From Phoronis australis (taxonomy: Eukaryota > Phoronida > Phoronidae), in assembly GCA_002633005.1 (NCBI GenBank), contig NMRA01000209.1, forward strand, positions 28,370-92,369: a stretch of 64,000 nucleotides of DNA. Reading direction: 5' to 3'. Numbering within the stretch: position 1 is the first letter of the stretch; each line of letters starts with the position of its first letter. Position numbers and translations under genes: made by a program. Shown here in pieces: positions 23,326 to 35,100 of the stretch. Below the pieces are notes generated by a model. The model saw only the letters and a program-made list of their open reading frames with translations. It searched no databases and was not told where the DNA came from.

Positions 23326-23985
23326 GTGACACTTCATCAAAGGGATACAAATCTTAGACCCGTGTTTTTTATTCACAGGTTTATCACGAGCACCAAAAGC
23401 AAATTAAATCTGCCCCTTGATCAACAAGTGACATTCTGGTTAACGAAATGAGACCCGCACCTGTGTAGGCCTACCGCAATCATCGAGCTAATAGCCGGGT
23501 CAGAAACAAAACAGGGGACTGAATCGCCAATACTTTGACCAGGCCGCTAAGCCCAGTGTCTGGGTCCTTGTAGCTAAACAGTGGCATCATCAGGGTCAGT
23601 GGTAGATCGTGGTGATGCTACTGTTTGTATTAGTAGTAGCAATCGCAGCGATAGTGGTGGTAAATGTAGCGGTAGAGGAAGAGTTTATGGTAGTGGTACT
23701 AGCAACCGTTGTGACAATGGTATACATATACATGTGCCTATACATGTGTACATACATGCATACATACTTGTACGTATGCAGATACAGACCTACCTTTATA
23801 CACACATAAAAACATTCAAAAGTTGTGCATCTGTGAATACTTGTACATACAAGCATACATACATAGGCCTACATGTGCATACGTATTTTTTTAAATGGGC
23901 ACAGCCCTAGAAATTGCGTTCGCACATATTCCAGGTTCCCATTCATTCTCTTGCTTACATTCACTAGTAAGACCGAGCTCGGAGG
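23326..23985. repeat. Low-complexity region, GGT/GTA and CATACATA-type
   Basis: From about 23600 to 23870 the sequence is dominated by GTGGTAGTGG-type and then TACATACA-type words. Open frames over it (Gly/Ser/Asn- or Tyr/Thr-rich) are by-products of the composition. The flanks hold nothing recognised. Confidence 0.5.
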
Positions 23986-23988
23986 AGT

Positions 23989-24093
23989 AGGAGACACCTT
24001 TGTGCAATACTCAGTAAGGTCGGTATTCGAACCTGGGTCTCCCAAACGGGAGTCCGGAGCTCAGACCATTGAGCCACACTGTCTCCTAGCATA
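23989..24093 (-). repeat. tRNA-like SINE sequence
   Basis: On the minus strand an A-box-like GTGGCTCAATGGTCTGAGC (with a pairing D-arm GCTC/GAGC) is followed by a B-box AGGTTCGAATACC. The anticodon arm has a mismatch and no acceptor stem closes at tRNA length. Instead GGAGACA at the start pairs with TGTCTCC about 25 bases beyond the T-arm, making a closed structure of about 100 bases. This fits a tRNA-derived SINE head rather than a functional tRNA. Confidence 0.45.
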
Positions 24094-25671
24094 CACGCGT
24101 ACCATCATTTACGGGTAATGTTCGTCCACAAACGGCCCTCAGCGACTCTTTCGCAAAAGAGATGGGTTCTATCGGAAACTTTTATTTGCCGACCGAAATA
24201 CCAACTGGGGTTGTCTACATTTTAACAACTAAACGACCACGCCTTCTTTCATAAGCTTTGGAAAATTTAGGAAAAGTGCTCGTGCATAGGCCCCGTATTC
24301 CAAAGAGCTCCTCTTGTTATTGCAACTTTCGGAAAACTTCTGGATAAATAAAATTGGCATATATGTTAGACATTATACACTTAAGGGAAACCAGTGAACA
24401 CGAAACCACAACCCATACATACATGCACTATTATATAAAATGCATCGTTTGCACAAACTCCGTCTCCCCCGCTAAACTACAGACGTTCGTTACATGTACG
24501 TCCATGTCGGCACCGCCTTGGACCCAAGTATTGCACCGGCATCCTATTTGGATTCGTGATGTTCTATTTTTTCTCTAGGGCCGTTTTTTAGTGGACACGG
24601 AGGGAGGGTGGCCAGTTTCGTACTGGCCTTGGTGACGTTAGTCGGTCGGCTCAACGGCCTGGGTGACGTCACTTCGTCGGCTTGATTTCACTTCCTCCGG
24701 CTTCTGTCGCGTATATAATTCATCGGGCCTGTCGCCGCCAAAATTAATGATGCCTCATTAAAATTTTTACTCTTCCTTGAGTAAACTAAATTATTTACCC
24801 GAGAGTTGAAAAATTGGCGTTCTTCAGTTACTCTGCTACATTTGGGCGCCATTGCGTCACCTATTGGCCAATTTCCATGTTCTTCAATCAACGTTGCGTA
24901 CATGTCGTAAAGATCGGAAGTGATTTCATTTCGTTACAAGTTTTTACTATTTTAATACCAGAAATCCCAATTTCAGAACAAACTCTCGAAAGATGTCGCA
25001 AAATTTTAGAAAATGACACGTACGTGCGCGTGTCACGATCATGCACTGTTTTCAAAACGACGACAGATTTCCCTTTGTTACAAAAGGCGGAGAATTACGA
25101 AAAATAACGTTAATAAGATTTTTTTACTTTTTTACTTCCATCAACGGGTTTAACAGGATTGGTGACTTTCGGGTCATTCCCAGATTCTGCATGCACCCAT
25201 GCAGGTTGTTAGCTATAAGGTTCACGCCGAGGTGACGAGCTGAGCACCTGGGTTGTGTGAAATTTCGGTTTCCGACGGAGCAGTCTACACAAGGCTACGT
25301 AGCTGTAATAATGTTAACGATAGTCTTCATACATCTACATGTAGCTGGCTTTCTACCTCACTATGTACATTTATGATGCAACTTTACATCTATATACTTT
25401 GTGTGCTGTACGATAGTTTAAAGGTATTCTTAGTTTTCATTTTAAAAGAATAATATCTGATTACCGTACTTTGTGTTACGGCGGGTTCAAATGTTCTCAG
25501 TGGAAAGAAATTTGTACTGCCTGGGGAAAGAATCCCGCAGTCGCACACCTTGCCTACTAAAATCTGACAGTGACAGAAATTTTGCTTGGGTCTCTTTAAG
25601 AAGTATTCCTGTCTCTTGCAATGAACACTCGGTTCACTCTTAGATGTAACTATTTCCCCTCGGCGTTTCCC
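24094..25671. other. Non-coding sequence with a CRE-containing direct repeat
   Basis: The GGCCT(T/G)GGTGACGT-type unit is repeated at 24625-24650 and 24656-24681; the second copy contains a full TGACGTCA (24664-24671). No gene was recognised. Confidence 0.4.
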
Positions 25672-25711
25672 ACTAGCTGTTACCCGTGCCAAAGCACGGG
25701 TAACAGCTAGT
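25672..25711. mobile_element. Perfect 18-bp hairpin, Helitron 3'-end-like
   Basis: The arms 25672-25689 and 25694-25711 are perfect inverted repeats around a CAAA loop. The core hairpin CCCGTGC-CAAA-GCACGGG is followed by TAACAG and then CTAG-T. A GC-rich hairpin a few bases ahead of CTRR, with a T host base, is the described 3' end of Helitrons. The arms extend through CTAG on both sides, so orientation cannot be set, and no 5' end or Rep/helicase coding was found. Confidence 0.35.
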
Positions 25712-26342
25712 TACATTTAACTATTAAATTGTTAGTGAGCGCCCCTCGCACCTCTACGGAAATTGGAGGCCTTAAGCCCCAGTCCCCCACCTATGGGCAA
25801 AACAAAGGAACCAATATTTCCTCATCCGCTTTGCAGACGTAGGTTTTATGTCTCCTGCCTACTTTGTGCGCAAAAATGCGTTCTCAACGGAAATACAAAA
25901 ATGGTAATTCAAAAATATAAATCGCTCTGCAGAGGGAAATTTACGAAACGTAAGAAGGAGGAGGGCTCTCCCCCACTTATGATGTGGCCCCCTCTCCTCT
26001 CGATGCAATTTTCGCTTCATTTATCTATTTGAAAAACCAAAAAATCCTTACAGTTAACATTGCAACGTTAATGTATGCGTATGCGTCATTTTAAGACGCG
26101 CCATTTCTTTAGACGTTTGATAGCACACGTGTATATTCTTGTCATTAATGATTGAACACCTGAGTCCTGGACGCGGATACTCCAAATGAATAAACTCTCA
26201 GAACTTAAAGCCTATCTTGAACGGTAACACCTGTAAATCTGGTTCCTACAGCATGTTAAGAGCATCGCTCTGAGCCAATAGGGGTCATAAATTGCCAAAT
26301 GTAACGAACTGTTAGGCGTATTGCCGGACTTGCTTTTGTCTA
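25712..26342. other. Non-coding sequence
   Basis: C/T-rich and G/A-rich patches near 25745-26000 resemble repeat debris. An open frame of 89 codons at 25763-26032 shows no motif. Confidence 0.35.
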
Positions 26343-26476
26343 CGTCACCGCGAGAATCACCTTTTAATTCAAACAGATGCGAATAACACCCGCACGCAGT
26401 GGTGTTCTATTCAGACCCCAATTCAATACAACTGTTATCGGCCTTTTGTTGTTTGTGCTGGGATCTCGCGGTGACG
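26343..26476. repeat. Inverted-repeat element with 13-base ends
   Basis: CGTCACCGCGAGA (26343-26355) and TCTCGCGGTGACG (26464-26476) are exact inverted copies. Inside, GAATAACACC (26381-26390) and GGTGTTCTATTC (26401-26412) can pair almost fully. The 134-base foldback structure fits a small MITE. Confidence 0.5.
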
Positions 26477-29400
26477 CAACATGGCACGAAAAGGCAACTT
26501 CACTTATCATTTGACAGGCTTACATTTGCGCAATTTAACTCGCGTTTTCTTATTTTACTAAGATTTCGCTAGGACTATCTGGTTAGCCAAATAAATCTAA
26601 AATAAAAAAGTTCAGTTGAAGTTAGGCTTTAAGCAAATGCAAAAATGACAACTTACTATTGACAACTAAATTCTCGAAATATAAAAGGTTATTTCAGACC
26701 AATCTCATTTCGGTGCTAAATTGGAAGATGTTCGAATTCCCGGATGATCTCCACCACTAAATGATAAATTCTTTAATTTTTGGTCCAGCAAAAATATCCC
26801 GCTTGCTGTGGCATTGTTTTAGTAAAAGGATTTTTTTCACAAACTGACATGCGCTGTAGTCCTGCTAAGATTAGATTCTCGCTGGTTCCCTAGGTGCCTA
26901 GCCAGCACGCAGATATCACGCAGTGGCACGCGCTTTAGCAGTGGTTGATGTAACCTCAGCAGTCATTGGTTAGCTTTACAACACCGTGAATAAATGGCGG
27001 ACTGTGAACGATTTTTAGCCTTGTCATGCAAGTGGCGTCGCAGCAACTATTTCGTTTCTGCAGTGATGGATGTTGTTTAATAGCCGCGTGCTTGAAGCAC
27101 ATACGTGTACAAACAACACATATCTGGCCGATTTAACGGTGTGTTATTCATACTGTATGAATACAGGACAGTATCATAAACAAAAGTCATCGACAGTAGA
27201 AAGATGCACTCCGAAAAGGCCCAACCACAATTTCTAGGATTCACATTTCCTGAACATAAATTTTAAGCACCGATTTGTCTGCTCAACAAATCACATTTAC
27301 ACTTCTGTCCATCAGTCATGCCAGTTTGTTTACGTTAAGTGCTGCCTGTTGAGAATTCGACTAGCCAATCAGAAACGCCGGTGTAAAAAAATTTCCCGAC
27401 GAAAACTGAGTGATACCGGCGTGCTGGCTACCGACCACCTAGCGGCACGCAGAGAAACAGTGAAGCTTAGATTTGCATATGTAAATGATAATAACAAAAT
27501 ACGTGTTTTAGTGCAATTGCAGCCATCTTTTAAAGAAACGCTGAAAGATACTACAAATTATCAAAAATACAATTACTATTTAAATGAAAACAGGTGGAAA
27601 AATATCCAAGCACTTTTAAGTCTGCTCGGCACAGTTTGTCACGAAACCGTAAAGTAGTCGTTTTTACGACATTGACTAGTTTGCGAAGCATTTGTAAATT
27701 GCTTTTGATTTCAAATAACAGATTAATAAATTTTTAAAATGGCGATTTTGCATTGAGCTTGTTACTAGGGCTTTAAATAATAGCGTTCAAAAGTTCACAA
27801 TGAAACAATGTTAAACATGAAAATGAAAGGTATAAATATAAGTGTAGACGTCATGTGGCTTAATTTGTGGCAAAGCGGCACATTTGAATTTGTTGAAGAG
27901 GAAACGTCTCATTTTAGTTTATTCACATCAACAAAACGTCTTTGGCAATCTCATTAGAGCGTACATGTAACATACAGCGGTGTAATCGCGATCTCATTGG
28001 CGCGCTTTCATTCCTCCCGTACGTTGCTTACTACAATTTTCCGGTCAGTATTGTTCTGTAGCTACAGATGACCCATGCGCAGCTGGACAGGAGTGTCCCA
28101 AGGGGTCTTACTGTTCTGTCAACAGCTCATATTCAACACCTTGCCCAGCTGGGAAATACACAGAGAAAATTTTGTCCAAAAATCATTTTTGTTAGTTACG
28201 GTCATCTCATTCCGAGGAAATCTCGAACTAGCTGATCGGTCCGTCACGTGACTACAAACGCCCAGGCAACATTCTTGTAAAAAATATTTTGTGAACATGT
28301 ACTGGATTTAAAAAAGCTCATATTCTCAGTTGCACAATAAAGACAACGAAATTCTATACTTGGTCGACAGTATGAAGGTTCTTAGTTCCCAAGCACTTCA
28401 CCGCTTCTTTGGCCTACATTTTTCACTATAAAACATCTTATGAGCTTCACTTTATTGCCAGTTTAATATTAGTGTCGCTAAGCCAACTATGACGTGGCTG
28501 AGTCCTTCAAGTCGACTCCATGAAAGGCAAAGCGATATTATTTATCTCATCTACCTGCAGCACATGTACCGGGAATCAGTATATTATACTAACGGGTCAA
28601 ATGTCTGCTTCCCGTTGACCCGATACATTAGCTATGCACATGAGACGAGAGATCTTCGGTTATGTACCGGATATAGTGAATTCTATTTCATAATTTACCA
28701 TTCCGAACCTCACTGAAAACTCTTCTAAAATGAGTATACGGGACGCGCCACTGAGATGTCCGACTTTTCAAGGCCATTTCCTCTAAGAAAGCAAGACTTT
28801 CCGCCAAAATCACTCAGCAATTTAAAGGGTGCTTCTTTCCATTCAATGTCCTAAGTGGGGTTCGCCTTGGGAGTTCGATAGTTTACAGAGAGTCTCTTTT
28901 TCAACTGCAAAAATTTACTAGTGGGTTAATATATTTAACAGTATGGTTACAAAACATGTGCTCATTTGACGTCTGTTTTTGTATCGTTTCATGCTCAATT
29001 GTTTAAAAAGAAAGCGGCGATCAAAGTTTCTTCAAAAGGGTTAGGTTTGTGGAATTAATCTCTAAAAAAGAGTGACGAACAAAACTTTATGAAGGGGTGA
29101 GTTGTCAAGACAGCGCCCTGCGACTCTGTCTCCTTTTTCGAACCCATTCTCTGAATGAGTAAGTAGTAATATTATATTAATACTAATTTTCAGGTGCACC
29201 CTGCCCAAAGTGTATTCGAGTACTCCCAACAATCATCGCTGTCTCAATACTCAAGTCGATGTTTTGTTCCCTCAGCATACCTCAGCCCTAAGAACATGTC
29301 TAGTCGATTCACGCCGTGTGCACCACATTACGTCTTTGTTAGATACAGGTGGCTGGCCTATTGACTAAAACAAGTCGTAATCGCTGTGGGAATATGCAAT

Positions 29401-31741
29401 CAAATAAGGGGTCGTGGTTCTAGTGTTGTATTACCTAAATAGTCTGTAACAGAACAAACATACAATATAACTTCATCAGAAATTATGAAACATGTACAAA
29501 ACATCCCAAACATCTAACAAATCGATCTACAGCACTTGATGCCGTGCACTATGAACATCTAAATGTAATACAGCACATATTGTAGCGACTGGCAGCAAAC
29601 ATTGTACTTTAGGAGAATCCCCTTGAAGTAATTTTCGTGAGAACACCAATTTCAAAATGGGTTTGTTACATAACATGAATAGCGGATATAAATAATAATT
29701 ATACATTGATAGCGCTCAAAATTCAACAAAATTATCGTTTGACCGCACGTCTCTTCCACACACACAGAACAGGTCGCAATGATATGTCCATTGTCTAGCA
29801 TGGCAAGGCATCAGAGCTCGTCCGCCGAAAGACAGGTGTCTCGTTCTTTTGTCATCCCGGGACGCGATTTGGGCACCGTTTTGAACAATTTCCTGAGCAG
29901 ATGTGTTGCTTCCTGACGAGAAACTGAAGCCGTTGGTGCCTGTGATTAGCTTATCTGTGCAAACACCGTGAACAGTTCAAACACACGCTCGTATCGCTTT
30001 GGATTCTTATCAATACGGTCATTATTCAACAATCGGGTCGGCGATTAAACAACCGGCAGGTGGAAGCTTCGTATTGACCAATCACAAACAGGCTGAGGTG
30101 ATTTAATATCACTCGGCACGCGTCTGACTCCGCCTACTAGAGGTCTTCTTTCAGACGTCCTGGGATAGCACGTGCGTGTCAAATTGTCCAATGACCGTCT
30201 CATCCAGAATACTTCTGATACGAGACTCACCCACACATATGAATGTGTTAAAATATAATACATGCACGCTATCGATTAACATTTGAAAGATGTTAATATA
30301 ACCCCGTATATACAATCATTCCCTTGAACAGACAAAATAAAACGTGTTACTCGTAAAACGACCCGTGTTACCCTGCCCGCTACTATTTAAATCGAAGTTT
30401 TTGAGTGTACTGTTGTAACATCAATGGATATGTGAAATGCACAAAAAATCACTCGTTTGTAAATCGCATGGAGCTCCCTGCGGTGTAGCAGTTCCGAGGT
30501 TTGTAATTCGATATCTACCGTATGAAGTGACTGGCCCAATAATGGATACCATTAGTTACACAGCTATTGTGTTGTGGTACTCAAAAAGAGTCATCGGTGA
30601 GCGAACACCAAGAAGTGGTATATGTGTACTGTAGGCGTCGGCCCAGCACAGCGATCAATTAATACCTGCTAACCGTGATAAGCCATCACTTGTAATTGCA
30701 TGTAACATATGGAGAACAAAAATACTACAAATTACTCAGATCGCTGGCAAATAAAAAAGGAATTTCAAATTCCCTCGCGCAGCGAAAAATTATGTCACGG
30801 AGTTTCGTGAACATTCACCTCTTCAAATTTTGAAGTGAAGTGTTTTTTTATATTGAACAGTTGGTATTTCTCATGCGCAATTTTCCGTAAAGCTACTATG
30901 AAGTTACGTCGCATAGACAAAATTAGGCAAAAATAGGACATAATGTTATAACCAGTTGTCCATTTAAAAGACTTTGAAGCCAACTATTAAAGGTGTACTG
31001 GTATAATCGATCTGAAGTGTGACAATTACGATATCCAATTTTAACTCAGACAGGATAGCCAACATGTAAACAATTAAGTAAACCGGTGATGTCTGACAAG
31101 CGATAGAGGTTAAGTTTTCGCAAGCAAATCAAATCTTAAGTTACAGTTGATGACTGACTCCAAAATCTGAACCTAAATCGATATTTTGTAGCAACATATT
31201 AGAAGTCCATGAAAGATCAATGTCATTACACTACGAGTAATTGATACTGGTATATAAACTTCAAGAAAACTTTAACTGTTTATTTAATTCAGTTAATTTT
31301 TGATAACTGAATATTTGTTATCTGCCAAGCCGATTTTTTCTGTAAATTATCCACTTTTTTCTCTCCAGGCAATGTCCTAACGTTATTTTCTGTTTAACTT
31401 GTACTCACGTAATTCCGTCATATATACGACAATATTTTAGTAATAACACCACAGTGAACATATCATGAACAGTTGTATATCTCATTGTTCGATTTCGAAT
31501 ATTAATTACATAAAGTTCTCGTTATGAATATGAAATTTAACTCTGACAGAACAACATATGCTTGTAATCACAAACAGCAAAACTACACGTAATTGTTTTT
31601 GCATCGGTGACTTGTAACCGAGCAAAAACTGTTTTGCATTTTGTAGAAATTAACGCCGTTTGTCAAAGATCATATGCCCAGCGGGAGTCTCTTCCTTGAC
31701 TGTGTCACAAAGATCCCGATATCCTCTTCTCCAACGGTGAT
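26477..31741. other. Non-coding intergenic sequence
   Basis: About 5.3 kb without a recognised gene. The longest open frames (for example 27349-27657, 102 codons) contain no known motif and are rich in rare combinations of codons. Confidence 0.4.
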
Positions 31742-31755
31742 GTTACCATGGCAAC
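31742..31755. promoter_or_regulatory. RFX X-box palindrome
   Basis: GTTACCATGGCAAC matches the RFX transcription-factor consensus GTNRCC-N-RGYAAC with a two-base spacer and both half-sites intact. An ETS-like AACGGAAGTG follows at 31765-31774. A possible first coding exon lies about 390 bases downstream. X-boxes of this form mark ciliary and neural gene promoters in animals; use here is inferred only. Confidence 0.4.
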
Positions 31756-32146
31756 AAACATTGAAACGGAAGTGCTTGACAAGAGCATAGTTCATGAGGT
31801 CGATCTCTTTGTTTCGAAATTTCGCTTTGTTTCTGAATATTTCTTGAATTTACTCACCTATCGTGGAAGTCACTTTCTTCCTCTTCTGGTTTGATTTAAA
31901 ACTGTCTCGTAGTATTGTATACAATGGTGTGGGCATTCTTAAACCAGTTTGTGGTTCTGAAAAATACAACAAAAGCGTCATTTCTGAAGTGTTTTTCCAA
32001 ATCCTGCTACAACAACACAAACATCGTAGGTGAAATGCTGTAGTTGTTTTTAATTACCACACATCAAAGAAACAGTTAGATACGGCCACTCGAAGAGGAA
32101 TTAACTATCGCCTGTCGTGACCTGGGCAATATTGTTTCAGTCAAAC

Positions 32147-32170
32147 ATGGCGGGCCGGGAGCCAGACGAG
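32147..32170 (+). other. Possible first coding exon (8 codons)
   Basis: An ATG in good context (CAAACATGG, A at -3, G at +4) opens eight codons giving MAGREPDE and runs directly into a GTAAAT splice donor at 32171. The ATGGCGG word also resembles a YY1 site, common at first exons. No matching downstream exon was identified. Splicing to a CAG at 37077-37079 would keep the NOL4 frame, but that site lacks a pyrimidine tract. It could be an alternative NOL4 5' exon, the start of another gene, or chance. Confidence 0.2.
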
Positions 32171-32174
32171 GTAA

Positions 32175-35100
32175 ATTGTTACAAGCCAGCGCGCTGGCCA
32201 CGGTAAATGTCAGATAACGGCTAATAACGGGCGTTAAAAATCAATATCCTTCAATGGGTCACCACAGATTTAATACAGCAAGCAAACCGGGACGCACCGG
32301 CTTCCTAACATAACATATCGATTTTGTAATTTCGTGTTCTCTGGTTCTTTCTTCGGTTGAATTTGTCTATCCGCCATCGTGGCACAGCCATGAACATGAA
32401 ATATGCGGGTTGTTGTCTGAACCAGGCTCAAACTAAAAAAATGGAGCGCCCCAGGTGTACACTCTGTGACTAGCTTATTTATGAGTTGAATCGTATTGAT
32501 TTAGATGGAACTCGTTGACAATAAATGACAGGGTTGATTTTCACAGCTCGGCGAATTTCAAGTGTTATCATACGCTTTATCAATTATGTATCCATATTTA
32601 TATTGACTGCTATCTGTTTACAAGTCTCTGTTCCATTTTGTTACACAATTGAAAAATATACTGAAAAGCACGAGTCCGTCTTTTGCCAAAAACAAATTTT
32701 GATTTAAGATGCTCACTTTTACCGTAAGTTTATCATTGCTCTTGCCTTCGGAAGAGTTGACTGCTGTTAATAGTTCGAGATCAGGTACAATAAGTTGGCT
32801 TGACATAGCGGGTCTTTTTACGCGCCAAGCATCATCTTTAGCGGCATTAACTTCTCCAACCCTTAAATCAAATACAAATGCAAGCTGAGACTAACGGTAT
32901 CAAGCAAAAGCTATTCATTTGGAAGATGTCTCGTGCCAGCTTTATTTCACGAAGGTTCGAAACCCCGATATGATAAATGCCTCGTGAACCGTACAATATT
33001 AACCCCCGTGTACTTTATTTTGAGACATTGATTTCTAGTAATAAAATACCAATTGGAAGCGCAAAGCTGAACGTTCACCGTCGCGATACCGAATGACATC
33101 TACAGAGCTTAGTAAAAATACATTTCATCACACAATATTCATAGATGTCCTGTCTAAATTTCGACAACGAAACAGTATTTTAAACATTATTTCAAATATA
33201 ACAACAAGTTATCATTAAACACGCTTGTTTGTTTGCTCACTTTTTACTCCGCTGTTTAAAACACAACAGTCACGGTACTAATTATCGGTTAAATACACGG
33301 GCATGAGAACTCAGTATACGCGAACCCAGGTGTTCAAACACGCGTATCCAAATATACTCTCTATTCATAACTTTTGGTAGCCGGGCTTTTAAATTCAACG
33401 CAGTCCACCTTTTTATTCCCAGGACTTGAACCATAGCGCAAAATGTTTTCCTTCAGAACATTTTTTATTTCCATCTTCAGTTGTTTGTGCGACATTTAGA
33501 ATGACATAAAATTGTGACTTCCCAGTGTCACACACATGTGCAGAACAAAAATAGTCACGCTTTTATTCGACAAATGCAAATTAAGACACTAACAGGTGAC
33601 ATTTCCTAGTTCCCATCCTCGTTTTACTTCAAATGCCAAACAAATTTATTGTTTTTCCGACAGCAAACATTCGTCAGCGGGCGTGAATCACATCACAAGG
33701 TCCTGGGATACGGGAGCGTCTTTTGTCAACAACAATCAACTTTCTCTCGGCAAAGTATTCATTGTTGTTCGAGATAAGCAATTACTTATAGGGAGCCATA
33801 CGACGAATGTCACGATAAACGTAAAATGTTTCTCCCAGTGGTGGAATGAATCATTCGGGAACACCTAGGGTATTTCCGTAGCCTCAAATGATCCCTTGAC
33901 GGCGTTTCTCTACGCACATGCGAACTCCATTGTTAACAGCAAATGATTTGATGACGGTTAAATATCATGGCTATCAGCCTAGAAGTTTTTAGAAGTCGTA
34001 CGCGACGTCAGTCACGATATTTAGTCTGCCTCTTATAATAGGGGTACCTGGCAAATTCCGCGGCATTCTCCATTTTGAGGGTCACCTGACTTGCTTACGT
34101 GATTGTCTTTTTGACAGAGCCGGCAAAACATCCAAGGCCCTAGCAGCACTCGGTGAGAATTTCAGCCAAAGCATTAGGAATTTTGTCTGTGCAATGGCTT
34201 ATATGATCGTGTAAGCAATGCGTGGGTCACTACAAAACACGGGTTACATTGCTTTATGTTGCTAATATTTTGAAACTTCGTTAGTACTTAAAATTTCCCG
34301 GCTTCCATAAGAGTGCTTTTGTTTATATTTCTTCTCATTACCGATATGGAGGACCTCGTGGCACGCGCTGTCTGGCTTGCGAGCAGTGTCGTGTTGTCTC
34401 CATATAGCTTATTGAGGTTTGCACATGCGCATATACTGAGACGCCTCCCATGATTAATTTGAGGCTACGAAAATACCCGAGGTGTTCCAGGTGTGAACAA
34501 AAATGCACTCCCAACTTGTCGCCGAGCGCGTGCATTTATTAACTTTGTCTTAATGATTGTAGTTCTTTTGCTACGGGATTTCTCTATCGTGCAAGAGGAC
34601 ACTTGGTACTAACGGTGTAACCACGATCGCGAAATGAGTCCCAAGTCAAATCTCAAAATTTGAGTTATGATGAAGAGTATAATATAGGTTGTTTATGTTA
34701 TTTGGTAAAGGCGAAGAGCACGAGTAGACTGTCTGCACGAATGCTTCAGTTGAGAGACTGGGAAAAGAGAATATTTGTTTCGGAACAAGGGACTGTTACA
34801 GCATAACAATACATGTATGTTCAAAGCCGTTGGTAAGGAAAGAACTGGGTTAGTGGGAATTGAATTTTTGTAGATTAGAAAAATACATCTCGTAAAAAGA
34901 AACGAGGAAAGGAAGTTGTTAACGAAAACGCCTGTGTGTACCGTGAGGGTGGAAGATTGTCTCCCCTGTTTACCCAATGTCATGTTACACAGTAGTCAGA
35001 AAACTGTGTTTTAGACTATCGTTGGTGTCGGAATGCCCTAATACTGCATGCATTGATAACTCTGGTAGTCAACGACTGTTACCTCTCGAAATTACCAAAT

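Noticed and set aside
23609-23910. Overlapping open frames on both strands near 23.7 kb
   Set aside because: They follow a low-complexity GGT/GTA and CATACATA-type stretch and have matching repetitive composition.
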